Shown here in pieces: positions 32,671 to 45,309 of a stretch of DNA of 64,000 nt. The notes under the pieces are model-generated. The model was not told the origin of the DNA, did no database searches, and was given only the letters and a program-made list of their open reading frames with translations. The DNA is taken from the NCBI GenBank assembly GCA_025766275.1, contig JAFKAC010000002.1:2790001-2854000 (forward strand), in the 5' to 3' direction. Each line of letters begins with the position of its first letter. The stretch's first letter is position 1. Source of the DNA: Lactarius indigo (taxonomy: Eukaryota; Basidiomycota; Agaricomycetes; Russulales; Russulaceae). Position numbers and translations under genes: made by a program.

Positions 32671-33700
32671 TCACAGACTCCACGAAAAATGGGAACGTCC
32701 CCACAGTAAGGCCACCACTGTCAAACCCAGTTCCGATGCTGACCCGAAGTTACACCATTGCATCGGGAATAGTGTCGACAACTGTTGTTCTCGCGCATCC
32801 TCTCTGGTTTCATTTTCTTCACTTGCAGAGGTTTTTGAACACATGTCGATTCTACTAATGGCACATTTTTTTTTTACCTTACGGTGTTTTTGGTCAGTGG
32901 GGCAAATTTGTTCCTTCCGACACTCCCTCCTGACACCCACTCGTCATCTCCCTCTCTTACACGTTTGATTGGGTTTGAGCTGATGGCACACCGATACACG
33001 GGCTTGAGTCTCGCTTCCAAACGTCGGGAAACGGGAAATAGCACGACTAAGTGTAGGTGGATGACACTTCGAACGCAACTCGGACATTGTTGGGATCACC
33101 CTCTCCACTTTTCGGTGTGATGTATATCGTATTGTGGTTCTTACTTACACTTGCCAAACATTCAGACGTAGAACCTGGTTGTGTTTGCTGTCATTGATGG
33201 CTAACAAGACTTTGTCCAAGGCCAATCACGACAGGTCTATCGTTACTGCTGCAATTCAGCAAAACTCAGCAGGGCGACTAGACAACAGCTGATCAAAAAT
33301 TAGCGGTGAGAATTCGACCCATTAGTCCGGTAATATGGCAAAGGAAGGCTTTGGACAAACCTCTGAGTGCCCATTAATAATGCGGATAGTGAACTAAGCT
33401 CTGTGGACGAAGGGGCCATTCTTAGGCTAATACCGGTCCTATGAGTCGCAGTCCTGTCCAGCTACTGCGAAATGCAATACAGTGGACGTGTCCATAACAA
33501 CACCACATCAGAGACCTGATTTGAATGAAGCAGGAAAATTCGTTTGAAATGCGCGTCGCGCGACAAGAACGGATTGCTGGGCTGGGCTTGAGTAGTTCGA
33601 CGTCCTTGTAACGTGATGCAACCACTTATATAATCACTGATAACCGCTCATGATCACCACATCGCATCATGATGAAGCTCGAACGTAGTACGAGTTTAAC
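32671..33700. other. 1.03-kb gene-poor interval
   Basis: Only short frames are present and no protein family or repeat was recognised. A TATATAA at about 33628-33634 lies some 70 bp before the next start codon and could be its TATA box. Confidence 0.4.
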
Positions 33701-36431
33701 ATGTCCCAACTCCCCATTCTACACTGGAACGATGTCTATCGTGTTCGGCCTCAAAAAATAAGTCCTACTTCTTCCGAGACCATAGACGTAACCCAATTCG
33801 CTGGCCTTCTGGAAGACATCCGCGACCAGTGGCCGCTGAGAGATGATGGAAAACGAGATGGCCTGTCGCTGTTTTCGGGTGACGTATTTTCACCGAGTGT
33901 AGATAGTTCTGTGACTAGAGGGAGCCATATGGTTCGTTCGTTCATACTGAAGCTATCCGCTTAGAGCAGGTGCTGAACTCCCCAGGTGCCAGTGATGAAT
34001 ACACTCGCCCCTGATGTCTCTCTCGTTGGTAAGCAACATCCATGACATTCACATCGAAATCATACTTAATCGCATCGCCACAGGAAACCATGACTTTGAC
34101 TTTGGTACGGTCGAAGATCCACCCAAATCTGCTTCACGTTCTGAAGAATGACGTAGGATACCCCCATCTTTGTACACTGCTTCAAGATACAAAGTTTGTG
34201 AGTTCCTCGCGCGCCACGGATTGTGGAGTTTTATAACATTTTGTTGGTGGCATAGCCGTGGCTTCTGAGCAATATCATCGATACCAATACGTCCCAAGTA
34301 CCGGACAAGTTGTTGGAGTCCCTTGTATTAGAAAGGAGTGGGGCTAGGATCGGACTCATTGGCCTCGTTGAAAAGTGACGTCCTTCTGCGTATTCGCTCA
34401 TTTACGCCAAATACTTATACTCAGTTTGGTTTTCTTATCGCAGGGAGTGGATTACAACAGTGTCTTCATGGCCTTCCACTTTCGTGTATCAAGACATGGT
34501 GGAGACAGGTAAGCGGCTGTCTCAGGTCCTGCGCGATCCAGCGGGCCCGCATAAATGCGATATTATCATCGCTTTAACTCACTCTCGGTAAGCTCGCTGA
34601 GACCTCCGAGCTGCCTCTTCATTCTGATGCCGTCTCACAGCCTTCCCAAGGTGAATACGAGGAGCTCCGCAAAGCATCGTGAACGATGGCTAACTCTCTG
34701 ATTAGGATATTCAAATTGCAAAGCAGCTACATGCGATAACACCATCATTACAGGCTTCCTCCGACATCGCTAACGAGCATGGTGTGGACATCATTTTCGG
34801 CGGCCATGATCACCTTTATTTCGTTGGGCGCGGAGTCGATGAATGGGACAATCACGACCTCTCTCGTCACGTCCTTGGTGCCGAACACGATGAGGGCGAT
34901 GCTTTGGTCATCAAAAGCGGGACAGATTTCCGCGAACTGAGCGAGATCCTGTTAGAACTCAAGGACACACCAGAAGGGAGCATCAGGAAGAAGTTGATCA
35001 GTAGGGTTACTGGTAAGCATACGCAGTGCGGGAGTGCTGGATGGCTCTGAGCATAAATCACTTGCTATAGGAAGGCGTCACGATATTATTCCGAGTTTGC
35101 GGTCCTGCCAAAAGCTCCGCAAGATTCTTGATCGTATCCTCGCTTCCGTCGGGGCCTCACTCAAAGCACCTTTATGCAAGCTTTCTGCAGAGCTGGATGT
35201 TAGGTCTCAGCTCATTCGGACAAGAGAGGTCTGGGACACGCTTCTTCATCCTTGACCGTTCGTTGTTCATTGATTTCTTTCTTCCTTCGTTTGCAGTCCG
35301 CCAGCGCAGACTGGTTCGCAGATATTCTAAGGCACACGTATGACGATGCACTATGCATGAAGGGAATCAAAGGGGGTGCGGATGGCGTTTTAATCTGCGC
35401 CGGCATGCTGCGCGGTGATTCTGTATACGGACCCGGTATGAACATTTTCTACAGCTAGAGTTTGCGAGGACTCATGGGTATCGATTGATAGGTTTCTTGA
35501 CCCTCGGAGATGTTCTCGAAATTCTTCCGTTCGAGGATCCCTTGGTAGTTCTGGAAATCAGCGGAAAGACATTATGGGGAGCATTGGAAGCGTCTTTATC
35601 AACCTGGCCGGCTCAAGAGGGGTGAGAACTTCCGTCAATTTCGCTCAAAACATCTATTGTTCATCGTCACCATCTGGACCTGCAGGAGATTCCCCGTAAT
35701 TTCTGGCTTCCGTGTTTCCTGGGATTCTCGCCGCCCACCTGGTCAGCGCGTGGTGGGAGTATGGCTGCAAGAAGAGTATCCTGATAACGTATCAGTCAAG
35801 TCTTCCGATGATGATCCTTCGACGCCGGTCCTGAAGGATGGTGAACCTATCCTGCAGGATGACATCGAACCCAAGTATAAAATCTTGACAAGGGACTACA
35901 TGGCACAGGGACATGACGGTTTCACTCCGCTCAAAGGGAACAAATATCTGATCGATGACGAGTCTGGGCAAATAACAAGCACCGTTGTGCGAAAATATCT
36001 GCTAGGTAATTTCCTTTTACCTGCGCACAACGCTCTGTTACTTACTAATCGTCATAGGTTCACAATTCGTAACGAGGCTGGCACGCTTCAACGAGTCCCA
36101 AGCTCATCTGGACGAAGAAACGCACAAAATCATCCAAAACGAGCGTTCACGTCTCGTGAAAGCCACTTCCCGTCTTTCCGCTGCCGCCGAGCATTGGCAG
36201 AAGATAACGTCATCTGCGTTACGTTGGTCACGGTCTGGAAGGCGCTTCAGCCAACACATTCACATAACCTCAAAGGAACATATGAGTGGAGTCGACTGTT
36301 TTGACGGTGCTAAACAGCGCGCTGGAGAGCTCCAGTGTGAAAGCGACGGTCCAGGAAGACCATCTGATGATGACTTGCTGGTTGTGTATCCATGGGTCGA
36401 TGGTAGATTGAGGGACGAGGCACAGAATTAG
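33701..36431 (+). CDS. 5'-nucleotidase/UshA-like metallophosphatase
   Basis: Predicted nucleotide-cleaving phosphoesterase with an N-terminal calcineurin-like domain and a C-terminal 5'-nucleotidase substrate domain. Starts MSQLPILHWNDVYRV, with the metal-binding motif right at the N-terminus and no signal peptide, suggesting a cytosolic enzyme. Other metal-site motifs are SGDVFSPS, GNHDFDFG, IIALTHSR and GGHDH. The C-terminal domain shows LCKLSAELDVRSQLIR, GADGVLICAGMLRGD, GDVLEILPFEDPLVVLEISG and YKILTRDYMAQGHDGFTPLKG. It ends GRLRDEAQN. About eleven introns are needed. One intron (near 34101-34153) comes directly after GNHDFDFG and restores YPHLCTLLQDTKF. All family motifs survive, so the gene looks intact. 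Confidence 0.85.
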
Positions 36432-36525
36432 GAATTGCAACATTGGTCGTCTGAGAGCATAATGGAAGAAGAGTGTCTTCAAGGGTCCTTGAAACAGACG
36501 TCCTCAAGTGAGTAGAATGGGGATT

Positions 36526-37211
36526 TTAAGAGCCGGAAGCGATCTGTGGAACGACCGGTCTTGGTGGCACGTCGCCAGACGCACTTCTCGCAACATGTGT
36601 AAAGTACCCCGCCGCGGTGCCTAAACCCGCACCACCGAAAATCACTAAAAGGGTTCGTCGTCATTTCCGGATTTATTCGCGAATATAGTTAGAACATACG
36701 ATGAATAGCCGTTCCACGTTTCCAAAAGATTGCGGGAGTGAGCACAGCACAGAGAAGTGCACCAATTGTTGCGTGGTCGTCCGCCCTAAGAGCATCTGTC
36801 TGCGAGAAATGTATCAGAACCGTGAATAGGGACTATGTAACATTGCAGATACGTCGTATACTGCACGGATCCGGCGAGAGCGAAGGGTCTCTGAACTTGA
36901 ATTCGAGGACCTGACATACTCAAATGCCCCGCCACTGGTGATACCTGAACGAATGCGTGAGGGATATATGGGACGCTAGATATCTTGTAGGGCCTACCAG
37001 CCACTCCACCTAGCCATGTTGCGCGCAGTAGACGGTTTACTGTGAGATGTCCTCTCCCTTTCCGAAAGATACTGATACCGGCGTAGATAGGAGGAGTCAG
37101 GATGGAAAATAGTTGATATCCTTTTGTCACAGAACGCCGAACGAGGTACTCAGTGTCAGCAAGACGCGCCAGTGCTTGTTCGTCTGAATTAGCCTGAGCC
37201 TGAGAGGTCAT
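36526..37211 (-). CDS. Small multi-span membrane protein, unknown function
   Basis: Not recognised as a named family. Four exons give about 145 aa starting MTSQAQANSDEQALARL at 37211. Hydrophobic or Gly-rich segments are GYQLFSILTPPIYAGISIF, LLRATWLGGVAGITSGGAF, DDHATIGALLCAVLTPAIFW and LIFGGAGLGTAAGYFTH, so four short membrane spans are possible. A basic KRG follows the third, and the tail is Pro-rich (SGDVPPRPVVPQI). The alternating small-residue helices resemble small mitochondrial or ER membrane proteins, but that is only an impression. Exon joins rely on reading frame: the acceptor CTCTTAG before GCGGACGAC is the only one that keeps the frame. It is divergent from the acidic protein gene, with 105 bp between starts. 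Confidence 0.6.
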
Positions 37212-37316
37212 CGTGACTAGGAGAGTCCGGTCCGATCTGGTCCAGGCTGGGTATGTTCTACAAAATGTGACATGTAACGCGTCACAAGAGAGCCTGCCCT
37301 TAACCACCACCAGGTT

Positions 37317-40094
37317 ATGTCCTTGTCGGTGTCACGGTCGACGTCAACGATAATGGACTCATACGATGCTCCGATGCTTGACTACTCCGGAGACATGGAC
37401 GTTCACATGCATACAACACTCTCGTCTCCAAAGCCTTGGAGTCAACCCGAAACGATCATGGAGGAAGACCTCCACCCAATACACCTCTCCGACCCATTTC
37501 CCTCTCACGGCCCTCAGCAAGACGTGGAGGTAGACATGGACGATTATTTCAATGAGAACGTGGAGTATGAGATGGCGGATGGCGAAATTCCTGTCTCTGA
37601 CGCCGAGTTGGTCGACATAGATGTCTACGACGCCCCGCGGGAAGAAATATTCTCGGCTCACCCACCCATGTCACTTTCCACAGACCTCACCGTTCAGGAT
37701 CTCTCCGAAAAACCGTCAGAGGCTCATTTCCCTTCTTCAGACAGTGGTATTATCTCAGAACACGTTCCTGGGTCCGCAAGTCTCGAACCCTCTTACTCTC
37801 GGGCTGCGGAACCAGAACGCCTCACACCAACCTTCCCCTCAACAGAGTTACCGGAGAATTCCGATGCTCTGACCTCTGACCAGCCCGATGTTGTCGTCGT
37901 CCCGCAAGCGAGTGGCTCAGAGGTCGTGTCCGAAGACCAAAATCCCGATGCTGGTGTCTCAGTGGACCTCAAAACAACGGAAGCCGTGGCCGACGGTATG
38001 TCCAGCGGTTTGGACCCTCATCGACCTCTAGAACAAAAGAACATGCAAGACATTTCTACCACAGAGCGCGAGGAGAACTCTCGTCAATCGGAGGTTCAGA
38101 ATACCTCAGCTCATGAAAATGTACGGGAGCATGATGAAAGTTATGAAGGTGATTTCCCTGGAGAAGCGCCAGATAGCACAGTGCCTGCTGAATCCCACGA
38201 AGCCGAAGACGACGATGACTCGGATCCCCATGAAATCTCAGAAGGCGTCTATATTGAGCCACCACCTCCGGTTCTTCTGGAGCTACTCTCGTCCTCAGAT
38301 CAGCCTCAGTGTGCCCTTTTCAATGCGCCGGTATCTCTCGACACACATGATCTTGAGACGGAGACGGAGGCACCAACCACAGAGGTTGCTCACACCGTAT
38401 TGTTCCAAAGCCGACCCACCCTCTACTACGAGACGCTGAACGATGTTTTCGAGGCCTTGCGCCAAGAGGAACGAGTTCAATCCATAATTGAATTCGTTGA
38501 AGGCGAGATGATAATAGATGCCTACGACTTGGAGCTGCTTGTGTCCGAGGTAGATCCTCTCTTTCTCCCTTCGATGTTGTGCTTATTTCATCTCACTCGA
38601 GGACAACGTGCATGCTCGTGAAGTGTCGTTGCATGACTTGAATGTCTTGCATCACGGCCTAGGTTTCACTGGACCCCTTCGCCTCCGATTACGAAGTGTG
38701 CTCCCCAGGTTCATCCGTCGCTATCGCTCCCTTCAAAACCAAACAAGGCGGAACGATGTTGCCGGAGCGGCAAGCGGTTCAGCCGAAAGCTCCGATGATC
38801 AGACCTCTCATCCAGGTCAGTTTTTTTTTTTTTTATCAATGTTTCCAGAAACGAGCTGACTGCCACCCAAGTTGTCACTGACCAGGAACGGACTGATCGA
38901 GAAGCCACAAACGAAGGCAGCTCCGAAGGGCTCACTGAAGGCGGCGCGAAGGAGCACGGGAATGCGGAGTCTGCATCCTACAGTTACGCAGAAGACCAAG
39001 ACGGAGGAGCTGAACATGAAGAGGAGGCCTATGAAGAATATACTGATGCTCAAGAATATTTTCCTACGTCCGAGGACGTACAGGCTCGAGAAGAAACTGA
39101 TCAAGTTGTTGTTGCTAACGACGAATCAGAGTCTGTACTAGAAGTCCATGTCATCCACGAAGGCGGCTCAGCTGATCCTGATTCGACGGCGGATCAGGAA
39201 TGTGACGAGTTGCGCGAAAACGAGGTCTCCGGTAATGCGGAGGCCGCTGGTACTATCACAACACCTAGCACACGCGCCAAAGAGTGTATTACTCCCAATC
39301 TAGAATCGGATGCTGGACGCGCTGTCCCCACTGAAGTACAAAAACTGTTGGCTTGAGGGTGGATCCACCCAGTTGGGAGTGTCCGAAGGTAGATCTTTAG
39401 TCTCCTCTCTTCACTTCTTCCTCGTTACCAATGTCTCGCAGAAACACAGACTCCCGACACTGAATTCCCTGAAGCCGGTAGCGACTTTGAAGATGAGCAA
39501 GAGTTCGGTGCGTTTACAGGTTTGTCAGTCCTGGCTTTTGCTACGGCACTTTACTTAACGAGGTGAAGATGACCTTGAAGAGGAGACAGATAACACTGGC
39601 GAGGATTTGACCGAACCCGCTGAGGCTGGAAGCAACACCACAGGTCTTGTGGACAACTTAGATCAAGGCGCCATCGACCACGACAGCACTAGAGGGCACA
39701 ATACACTTCTAGCTCAGACAGCAACGGCCGTGTCATCGTCCCCAGGAGATTTTCCCGAATTTGCAGAACTTCATCCCCGCACGGAAGAGGATGATGAGAA
39801 TGCAGACACTTGGGAACTTGATGACGGTTACGTTGGCTGGGATGAAACTTTCGAGGGTGACGACTTCGACACTGCACTAGCTGGCGAACCAGACTCGGCA
39901 TCAACTGGCAGTTCCACGCTGTCGGGGAAGACTGCTTCGATAGCGTCAAAGCGGTCTTTCGGTGAGATCGAGGTCGAAGAGAGCGGATTTTTGGTGGCAC
40001 AGTCGTCGTCGCAAAGTCAGTTCGCCTATCTACAGAATACTAACAAGCACTGACAAATTCATCTTCAGGCCCTAAAAAAACACGAACGCGGTGA
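37317..40094 (+). CDS. Long acidic, mostly disordered protein with a conserved central segment
   Basis: Function unknown. The first exon encodes over 400 residues rich in Asp, Glu, Ser and Pro. A more ordered block begins near 38260: LLELLSSSDQPQCALFNAP, then TLYYETLNDVFEALRQEE, MIIDAYDLELLVSE, and after an intron DNVHAREVSLHDLNVLHHGL and FTGPLRLRLRS. After another acidic region it ends KRSFGEIEVEES..SPKKTRTR, a likely nuclear-localisation tail. Introns were placed at 38550-38601, 38816-38871 (with a T15 tract; the acceptor CACCCAAG is the only one that keeps the frame), 39338-39374, 39389-39440, 39508-39566 and 40016-40070. The second ATG at 37353 (MDSYDAPMLDY) is an alternative start. A nuclear acidic scaffold or chromatin factor is possible, but this is inference. 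Confidence 0.65.
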
Positions 40095-40604
40095 CACATA
40101 CTTGCCACGCTCTTCGGCCACCTTGGCCGCCAACCTTCATTAACGTCAGACTTTCTCACACGGCGTGTCACGTAAGAGTTACTCATAGCACATGGCTTCG
40201 TCATTGGCACTTCCTCCTGGCTATCTGGCGCGTCTGGTCGCGCCTCTCAAGTTGGTATCATTAAAGGCTAAGTGTCTCATTGGTGTCCTGTTTTGTATTT
40301 TGATGGTTCTCCTCGGTACCACGGATGGTACTTTTCCTCATGTTGTCCTGCGCCTACTGACATTTTTAGGTGACACGCACAGCACTTACCGCAGGGAGGG
40401 TGGCAAGACGGGAATCGTTCAGACGACCCTTGATATGTCTGTGTTAATTGTACTAGCGCAGTTTATTCAGAGTAAACCGGGTTCTGTTCAGCTCACTGCT
40501 CATTCAAACTTTCTTTCGTTGTATTTATGTGGTCAAAAAATTATATATTAATGATTTCTCGCAACGAAACGAAATAAAACAGGAAATAAACCATTCATTG
40601 ATTC
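40095..40604. other. Interval before RPC82
   Basis: 510 bp, AT-rich on its right side (TTATATATTAATG near 40542 and AAATAAAAC near 40570). A 119-codon frame at 40192-40551 has one hydrophobic stretch but no recognised similarity; it is not annotated as a gene. Confidence 0.35.
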
Positions 40605-42759
40605 ATGGCGGACGGCGACACCGCGAATGTGTGTGCACAAATCATTCACTCGCATTTCGGTCAATTCACGTCGGTGAGGACCGCATATATTCCATGTATT
40701 ATCGCTGTTTTGACTTGCCACAAAATTTCGTACTTAGATCGTAGTCTCCACGCTCCTAAGCCGTGGTCGCCTTCCCTTTCCCCAACTTGTGCGATATTCA
40801 AACCTGAAACCCCGTACCGTGCGTGCGGCTATTCTCGTGTTAATTCAACACAACATCCTTTGGCACGCGACCTCGGAGGATGGAGGCGAAGTATTCGAAG
40901 TAAACACTAACGAATGTTTGGCACGTCTACGGTTTGGGAGATATGTCTGGCTGGCGGAACAGTGTTTTGGAACGCTGGTATGTCTCCTTCCGCTAGATTT
41001 TTCCAAGTGACAAATAAGCCTGCTGCAGGGCGCCAGCATTGTGCAGCTCATTCTTGATCATGGAAAGCTTCGCCCGCCAGACATCATTTCACATCTGGCT
41101 CGCCAAGGCTCGAAGGGTACGACCGCCACCGCTGCCCACAACGCGGCCATTGACCTGCATTTCCAGAATCTGCTGCCTGCGCTCAAGCCCTGCACGGGCT
41201 CGTGACTTCATCCTACCTCAAACCGTCTACTATTTTGTCACACATTTCTCCACAAGACAAGCGGATTTTGTATGAGGCCGAAGAGAAGGCGAAGATCGCC
41301 GGTTTTCCGACAGCCAAAGAACTTCGCCAAGCTCGTGAAGTTGCAATAGACCGCCTCAAACGAGAAGAGGAGGAAGCAGAGAAAGTTGGTTTGGTACGTC
41401 GACCATCTCGCGCAGACGTGCCCTTGTAATTAACGTGGAATACCGCAGAAGTCTAAGGGCCACGTCTCTTCAAGGCCCTCCAAGGCACGTAGGGTGCTAC
41501 CCCTTACATGTAATTGCTCACCCTCTGGCAGCGAGTTAAAGTCTCAGATGAAAACGCCGTTGATGTGATACTACCACATCTTCTTCTGGTTTACTTCTCC
41601 TGATAATTCTCACAGGACGATGTATACTTTCGGGTCAACTATGCCAAGTTCAACACCCATATTCGCAACAAGGTGCGCGTCTTTCGCTCTTTACCCACGG
41701 TGATTGAGCTTTCTCGGCAGCTAATAGAGGCTGCCGCGAGAGAACGCTTTAACGACGGCGCTGCGTCGGTGCTCAAAGCTACTCTCAAAGCAACCGAGAG
41801 TAATCAGAAGACGATAACAGATATTCGTTCCGGTGAGTCTTTACCCTACCGTGAGTTCTCGAATTGCCTTCCCTTGCTAATCCATGACGTAGATCCTACC
41901 ACAGCTGCCAATATATCCATGCAGCTTGAACACGCCCACGCATTGGCATCTGGGCTCGTTCTCAGCACGAGGAAGCCCAAGAATATTGTGCTGATAAAAG
42001 CCTACCTAAACATGCTTGCCTTCGTGGACAATCCAACACCAACAGGACGAGGGTCTTCCTTCGTTTCGTTGAGTGGGTCCAAAGTCTATGTAGAATTCGG
42101 GATCATAGCTTCGCGACTGCGAAGGCGTGTGCTGGAAGCTGTTACCAGAGAGCGACACGGCGATGAAGGCGTGCGGATATTACGGCTCTTAATCGATTCT
42201 GGCAAGGTTGATGAGAAACAAGTATGTCTACCCTGACTCGTTTCTCCCTCAGGTTCTTAGTAGAGTGACTTGCAGATCTCAAAACTTACAATGATTGCTC
42301 CCAAGGATGTCCGGCCGTTACTCTCCGCGATGTCAGCTGAATCTCTGATCAGCATCCAAGAGGTTCCCAAAAGCGCCGACCGCAATCCGACACGCATGTT
42401 CTTCTTATGGTAAAACCCACCAATATAATCATGGGTTGCACCATGTAATGACGACTTTCTTTAGGTACGTTGACTTACCAAAAGCTTGTTCCGTACTCTT
42501 GGGAAACCTATACAAGACGTTGTATAATATCAACGTGAGGAAGCAGGCAGAAACGGAGGAAAGGAGAATAAAGGCCGTATTGGAAAAGCGAGAGCGTAGC
42601 GACGTGAGTCAGAACGAGGGGCTACTCAGTCGGAACGAGCGGGAAACTCTGAGGGAATGGGAGTCGAGAATAGAAAAGTTGACTGTGTTGGAGGCGCGGG
42701 TAGAGGAGGTTGTATTTATCTTGAACAATTTCGGCGCTTGTCAGAATGAGCCGTCTTAG
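40605..42759 (+). CDS. RPC82: RNA polymerase III subunit RPC3 (RPC82)
   Basis: Subunit of the Pol III-specific initiation trimer (C82/C34/C31) used for tRNA and 5S rRNA transcription. It is built from four winged-helix domains and a C-terminal coiled coil. Starts MADGDTANVCAQIIHSHFGQ. The first winged helix reads STLLSRGRLPFPQLVRYSNL, then VRAAILVLIQHNILWHAT and ARLRFGRYVWLAEQ. Further matches are LILDHGKLRPPDIISHLA, VYFRVNYAKFNTHIRNK, LIDSGKVDEKQISKLTMIAP and RMFFLWYVDLPKA. The C-terminal coiled coil includes LREWESRIEKLTVLEARVEE and the end is LNNFGACQNEPS. About seven introns. The stop lies only 42 bp before the start codon of the next gene on the same strand. Confidence 0.88.
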
Positions 42760-42801
42760 CCGCCGCTTCGTCTTGACAGCTTGTTCCACACCACTACAAA
42801 A

Positions 42802-45309
42802 ATGAGCGAGAGAGAAACTGAGGAGCAGCAGCACCTCCTCCCGTCTCATGCTGCGGATGTCTCGTCCCCTCCACCGGCTTATCGAACGTTCTGGCTTTCC
42901 AAGGGCGGAACAGTCTCCACGCCTTACCTTTTCCTCGCGTTCGTTTCTGGCATTATCGTCTGTTTGCTTCCGCAATATGTTTTCTCTGGCACTTCTTGTC
43001 CCTCGTCAATGTCTTCCACGGACGGTTCTGCCCACGTTCTCGCTCCACCTTATGTTGGATCAACCGAAGTGCACAATTGGCCACCTCCTTCCCCGACTAA
43101 CGACCTCCCGACCCTATTTCCTACCAACGTTGGCCATGCCGGTGTAACCCCTACCGGGGCAGAGCCTGCGCTCGTCCTCACTGCGCCGTCTTATCCCATT
43201 CACACCGGCGCAGCGCAGTTGGTTTTACCTTCAACATTGCACGCGGGTGGAGGGTCAAAGAAAGGCTTTGACCTTTTCAAAAAATGGGGTAACCTCTCTC
43301 CGTGGTACAGTGTCAAGCGTGGCAGGTTTGGCGTCGATTCCGACCCTGGCGCACCTGATGGCTGCAGCGTCACCGGTCTTCATTTTCTCCACCGCCATGG
43401 GGCCAGATATCCCACCTCCTGGTGTACGTGCTGCACTCCCAGATTCCAGTATTTTCTCTCTTACCGCGATGAGATAGCTTCATATGGTGGCCCTTCCTCT
43501 TTGGCTCGTCGTCTGAACGAAGCAGCGGCAGATTGGACAGCACAGGGTGACCTAGATTTTTTGAACAACTGGTAGGTGTGGGTCAAGCTATCATAGATAA
43601 AATCTAATTCAATACGCTCTAGGACATACAAGCTCGGAGAAGAGGGTGTGTTTCTTCTAAAGGCATACGTCAAACTCTGGACTTACCCTTTGCAGTATTG
43701 ACTCCTTTTGGAAGACAGCAACTTTGTGAGTCCTAGCATCTCGGAATGTTCTCGCCGCTGAGTGTAATGTAGTCGACCTCGGCATCTCGATCCGTTTGAA
43801 ATATGGGTTCCTACTCCAGGTTCGAAATCTGTAGTGCGGGTCCTATCTGTCCTTGACGACTCGTTCCAGAACTTCACGGACGAACTTCCCGTGTTTCGCA
43901 CTGAGTCACAGTGCGTCCTGATATACATGCCGCTGTAACGTTTACTGATACGGTTTCCCTCATTAGAGACCGTATGCTTGCTTCAGCACTCAACTTCGCC
44001 GCTGGGTTCTGGGGCATTCCTTATGAAGATAAATATCTTCAAAGTATTACTATTGAAGCTGGTGGCGTAAGTCCATTGTCGGTCTCTGTGTCAGAACTGG
44101 ACTAGACTTTAAGATAGTTCAATAATACCCTCGCTCCTTACATGACGTTTGTAGTTTTTCGTCACTTGTCCTCGCTATACTAATATTTCTCAGCTGCCCA
44201 AACGCTGGTGTAAGTGGAAAGGGCGACCGCGGTACGCCGTTCCTCAAAGAATGGACAAGCGTCTACCTCAAAGAGACGCGAGACCGGCTACAGCAGTACA
44301 TTGACGGCTACGTACTCACCATCGAGGACGTATACACGATGCAGCAAATGTGCGCTTATGAAGTCAGTGTCGTCCCCCACCATCAGCCCCACCATTGCCG
44401 TCGTCTAGTCCCTAATGACATTCGTTGTAGACTGTGGCCATTGGCTTCTCCAAATTCTGTGGCTTATTTACCGAGGAAGAATGGGAAGGGTTTAATTACG
44501 GGTATGTCCGATACATGCCTCGCATGTTTTGATTGTTAAATAAGGCCCTTAGCTTGGATGTATACTTCTGGTGAGACATCGTGGACTTTCTGTTGGTCCA
44601 ATCCCGACCGCTTATTACTCAAAGGTACACCTCTGCTTTTGGGGCCCCTCTGGCACGCGCACAAGGCATCGGGTATATACAAGAGCTAGTTGCTCGTTTG
44701 ACACACACTCCAATCCAGACTCACAACTCCTCGACCAATTCAACTCTTGACGACAGTCCCATTACGTTCCCATTAGATCATAATCTATATGTGGATGCGA
44801 CCCACGAGGTGGTTGTTCTCAACAGTAATTTTGATACTTCCATCAATCGTCGGGCCCATTCTCATTCACTGTATTTTCTTGTAGTCATAACAGCCCTCAA
44901 CCTCTCGAGCTTTGCGGCCAATGGGCCACTACCCACCGATCATATTCCAAAGCATAGGTCGTTCCGCGTGTCCGAACTCGCACCGTTCTCAACGAATGTG
45001 CAGTTTCAACGTGAGTTTAATTTGTGATCGCCGTCCACACTGAGATCGAGGAAGCTCTCAGTTCTTTCCTGCCCCTCGCGAGAGAATGAACAGATTCGTA
45101 TCATAGTAAATGACGCAGTCGCGCCTCTCACGGGCATCGAGGGGTGCCCTGAAGATGCTGACGGGATGTGCCCCATCCCGACGTTTGTCGCTGCGCAGAA
45201 GAATATCATCGCCAAGACAGATTGGGCATGGGCCTGTCATGGTGACTGGGAGGTCCCAGCGGGCCATGAATGGAACACAACTACAGGGGATGTTCCTTCG
45301 TCACAGTGA
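42802..45309 (+). CDS. Phytase-type histidine acid phosphatase, membrane-anchored
   Basis: Histidine phosphatase that would release phosphate from phytate or other phosphomonoesters outside the cell. The ATG at 42802 gives a cytosolic head of about 40 residues, then a single hydrophobic span (YLFLAFVSGIIVCLLPQYVF), so it is predicted to be a type II membrane protein rather than a classic secreted phytase. A long Pro/Thr-rich stalk follows. The catalytic motif is LHFLHRHGARYPT. Later come TPFGRQQLFE, SQDRMLASALNFAAGFWG, TMQQMCAYETVAIGFSKFC and the proton-donor region LYVDATHEVVV. The C-terminus is Cys-containing and ends TTTGDVPSSQ. About ten introns are needed, several near 50 nt. Key active-site residues are present. 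The start is 42 bp after the RPC82 stop. Confidence 0.85.

Noticed and set aside
34049..34297. Possible inactivation of the 5'-nucleotidase-like gene after GNHDFDFG
   Set aside because: Two introns (starting GTACGG and GTGAGT) remove the stops and restore YPHLCTLLQDTKF and PWLLSNIID, so the gene looks intact.
38816..38871. Frameshift in the acidic protein at the T15 tract
   Set aside because: Using the acceptor CACCCAAG gives a 56-nt intron and an uninterrupted frame, so no break needs to be assumed.
40192..40551. 119-codon plus-strand frame before RPC82
   Set aside because: No family, no splice signals and no clear promoter; it could be a gene but evidence is too weak to annotate.
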